From contig CAMCWJ010000031.1 in assembly GCA_945882475.1 (NCBI GenBank), positions 1 to 14,897 on the forward strand: a stretch of 14,897 bases of DNA, in the 5' to 3' direction. The stretch comes from Bifidobacterium breve. GTDB taxonomy: Bacteria; Actinomycetota; Actinomycetes; Mycobacteriales; Mycobacteriaceae. Each line of letters opens with the position of its first letter. Position 1 is the first letter of the stretch. The translations under genes were made by a program, and so were the position numbers. The notes below the pieces were generated by a model that saw only the letters and a list, made by a program, of their open reading frames with translations, had not been told where the DNA came from and did no database searches. Below are positions 13,487 through 14,897 of this stretch, one piece after another.

Positions 13487-14710
13487 TCACCTGCCACTCA
13501 CCCGAGTGGCTAGCGGGTCTCGGGCCACCGGACAGGACATGCACCGCGGACCGCCACGCCCGGTACCCAACTCGCCGGCGGCTATCGGCAGCACCTCGAT
13601 ACCGGCATCGGTCAGGCGGGCATTGGTTTCGGTATTGCGTTCGTAGGCCACCACGACTCCCGGGGCCAGCGCCAGGGTGTTGTTGCCGTCGTCCCATTGT
13701 TCCCGCTCGGCGACAACCGGATCCAGCCCGGTGTCGATGACGCGCAGCACCCCGATGCCCATCGCCTCGGCTGCCGCGGTGACGAAGGGCGTCTCCTCGC
13801 TGATCTCGATGCCTGCGGGGGTCCGCTTGATCGTGAATGCCGAGAGCGCCCGGCCGCCGTTGGGATACATCACCACCGCATCGGTGTCGACCATGGTGCA
13901 GACCGTGTCGAGGTGCATGGTGGCCCGCTGCTGGGCGATCGGAACCGCCAGGACTGTATGCGCCAATTCGTCGTCGAAGAGACTGCGCGCCAACGCTTCC
14001 GCTCCGGCAGCGGTGGTGCGCTCGCCCACCCCGACGGCAACCACTCCGGGGGACAACAGCAGCACGTCGCCGCCCTCCACCGGGGCAGTGTGCGACTCGT
14101 AGGCGCGGCGGACTCCCAGGAAGCGGGGATGGTGCGCGTAGATCAGGTCGGTCAGGGAGGTTTCCCGAACCCGGGCCGGCAGCGCGAGCGAGGTGATCGT
14201 GACCCGTGGCCCGATCCAGAACGACGAGTCCCGGGTGAAGAGCAGGTTGGGCAGCGGCTCGATGACGAAATCGCCGCCGTGATGCATACGGCGCACCAGG
14301 GAGGTGGCGGTGTCCGCACCAAAGGGCAATTCGGTGAAGGTCATGCCGGCCATCAGTACGTGGGCCAATTCGGCCGGCTGTAGACCGCGCAGATATGCCG
14401 ACAGCTCCTGTGCCAGGGCTAGGCCCAGCCGACGGTGGTCCACCGCCGCAGCGATGCCCTGCATCCGGGCCGCACCGCTGGACAGCGCCTCGATGAGCAG
14501 GTCGGCGAGCAGCAGCACCTCCACCCCGCGGGAGCGCAGCAGCGCCGCGAACGCGTCGTGCTCCTGCTGCGCCCGCGCAACCCACGGCAGACCGTCGAAC
14601 AGCAGAACGTCGTTGTTACGCGGCGTCAACCGCTTCAGTTCCGCGCCGGGCCGGTGCAGGATCACCGCACGAAGGGTGCCGACCTCGGAGTCGACGCCGA
14701 ACACCGTCAT
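13487..14710 (-). CDS. arcA: Arginine deiminase
   Basis: ArcA hydrolyses arginine to citrulline and ammonia, the first step of the arginine deiminase pathway. The product is 407 aa and collinear with mycobacterial ArcA (Rv1001). Visible features are LHRPGAELKRLTPRN near the N-terminus, NLLFTRDSS with Asp161, ESHTAPVEGGDVLLL, MHLDTVCTMVD with the catalytic His, and GGPRCMSCP with the presumed nucleophile Cys390. No carbamate kinase, ornithine carbamoyltransferase or arginine/ornithine antiporter gene is adjacent in the visible sequence. ATG 14710 is preferred over GTG 14719 because TACGGT lies 7 nt before the ATG (leaderless) and the GTG overlaps that hexamer. The last 4-5 codons run through the hairpin shared with the pmt end. 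Confidence 0.95.
   Translation of the reverse strand: MTVFGVDSEVGTLRAVILHRPGAELKRLTPRNNDVLLFDGLPWVARAQQEHDAFAALLRSRGVEVLLLADLLIEALSSGAARMQGIAAAVDHRRLGLALAQELSAYLRGLQPAELAHVLMAGMTFTELPFGADTATSLVRRMHHGGDFVIEPLPNLLFTRDSSFWIGPRVTITSLALPARVRETSLTDLIYAHHPRFLGVRRAYESHTAPVEGGDVLLLSPGVVAVGVGERTTAAGAEALARSLFDDELAHTVLAVPIAQQRATMHLDTVCTMVDTDAVVMYPNGGRALSAFTIKRTPAGIEISEETPFVTAAAEAMGIGVLRVIDTGLDPVVAEREQWDDGNNTLALAPGVVVAYERNTETNARLTDAGIEVLPIAAGELGTGRGGPRCMSCPVARDPLATRVSGR
13493..13510. terminator. Candidate hairpin at the pmt/arcA convergent ends
   Basis: GCCACTC (13493-13499) and GAGTGGC (13504-13510) form a perfect 7-bp stem with a 4-nt loop. It lies 21 bases past the pmt stop and within the last arcA codons. 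There is no U-tract on either strand, so it would be an atypical terminator. Its placement between convergent genes is the main argument. Confidence 0.35.
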
Positions 14711-14717
14711 GGTGAGC

Positions 14718-14723
14718 ACCGTA
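14718..14723 (-). promoter_or_regulatory. -10 element for leaderless arcA
   Basis: TACGGT on the minus strand (14723-14718) is followed by GCTCACC and ATG 14710. No Shine-Dalgarno is present. The upstream gene ends 30 bp before it, so arcA could also be read through from there. Confidence 0.45.
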
Positions 14724-14753
14724 TCGCCCGGTGCCCGGCGACGGTCGCCGAGT

Positions 14754-14897
14754 TCAGCGCCGGACCGCGTTCACCCCGGCGATGAGCAGATCCCGGGCAC
14801 GCTGGGTGTTGACCCCAACCACCGGCTTGTCCGGCAGCACAAGGGGGTTGGCCGAGACGATCACCTGATAATTGCCGAAGTGCGCGGAGTAGTTGTA
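14754..14897 (-). CDS. C-terminal end of an unidentified protein
   Basis: The minus-strand frame is open from the window edge to a TGA at 14756-14754, giving the last 47 codons, with GC-rich third positions typical of the neighbouring genes. The peptide starts YNYSAHFGNYQVIVSANP and ends RARDLLIAGVNAVRR. I do not recognise the family. The alternating aromatic and polar start suggests a beta-strand region ending in a helix, but too little is visible for a function. It lies directly upstream of arcA on the same strand; in M. tuberculosis the nearest same-direction gene would be Rv0999, but homology cannot be judged here. Confidence 0.6.
   Translation of the reverse strand, partial: YNYSAHFGNYQVIVSANPLVLPDKPVVGVNTQRARDLLIAGVNAVRR

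Noticed and set aside
1..14897. CRISPR arrays, tRNA/rRNA genes, IS elements, prophage or defence genes
   Set aside because: No regularly spaced repeats, transposase motifs or tRNA-like folds were noticed; gene order follows the conserved mycobacterial core.

Overview
The window comes from a high-GC actinobacterium, almost certainly a mycobacterium (Mycobacterium in the broad sense, probably non-tuberculous). The proteins match remembered M. tuberculosis counterparts closely over their full length. The gene order is the M. tuberculosis segment prs-lpqT-rplY-pth / pks16-ispE-ksgA-tatD-metS-pabB-rsmI-pmt-arcA (Rv1017c back to Rv1001), read in the opposite direction. Species cannot be assigned from the sequence alone. 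No CRISPR array, tRNA, rRNA, IS element or phage gene is visible.

Left part (1-2507, + strand): the 3' end of prs (PRPP synthetase), the lipoprotein gene lpqT with an apparently non-standard start, rplY (ribosomal protein L25/CTC) behind a structured leader, and pth (peptidyl-tRNA hydrolase). Middle part (2533-8226, - strand): in transcription order tatD, a decayed rpfB remnant, ksgA, ispE, pks16 (fatty-acyl-AMP-ligase-like) and a tenA-type gene broken by one in-frame amber codon. Right part: metG and pabB (+), rsmI (-), pmt (+), arcA (-), and the last 47 codons of an unidentified gene (-).

The window is mainly housekeeping: nucleotide precursor supply, translation (L25, Pth, MetRS, and the rRNA methyltransferases KsgA and RsmI), isoprenoid precursors (IspE), folate (PabB), protein O-mannosylation (Pmt) and arginine catabolism (ArcA). 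I do not see a new multi-gene system.

The points worth attention are the following. (1) rpfB, normally intact between tatD and ksgA in mycobacteria, is reduced to a degenerate C-terminal fragment. (2) tenA carries a single nonsense codon in an otherwise intact frame. (3) Five genes (ispE, tatD, rsmI, pmt, arcA) have a TANNNT hexamer 6-7 nt before the start codon, the signature of leaderless transcripts; the rsmI and pmt hexamers overlap back to back. (4) The rplY and pks16 leaders contain strong, partly mutually exclusive RNA stems.
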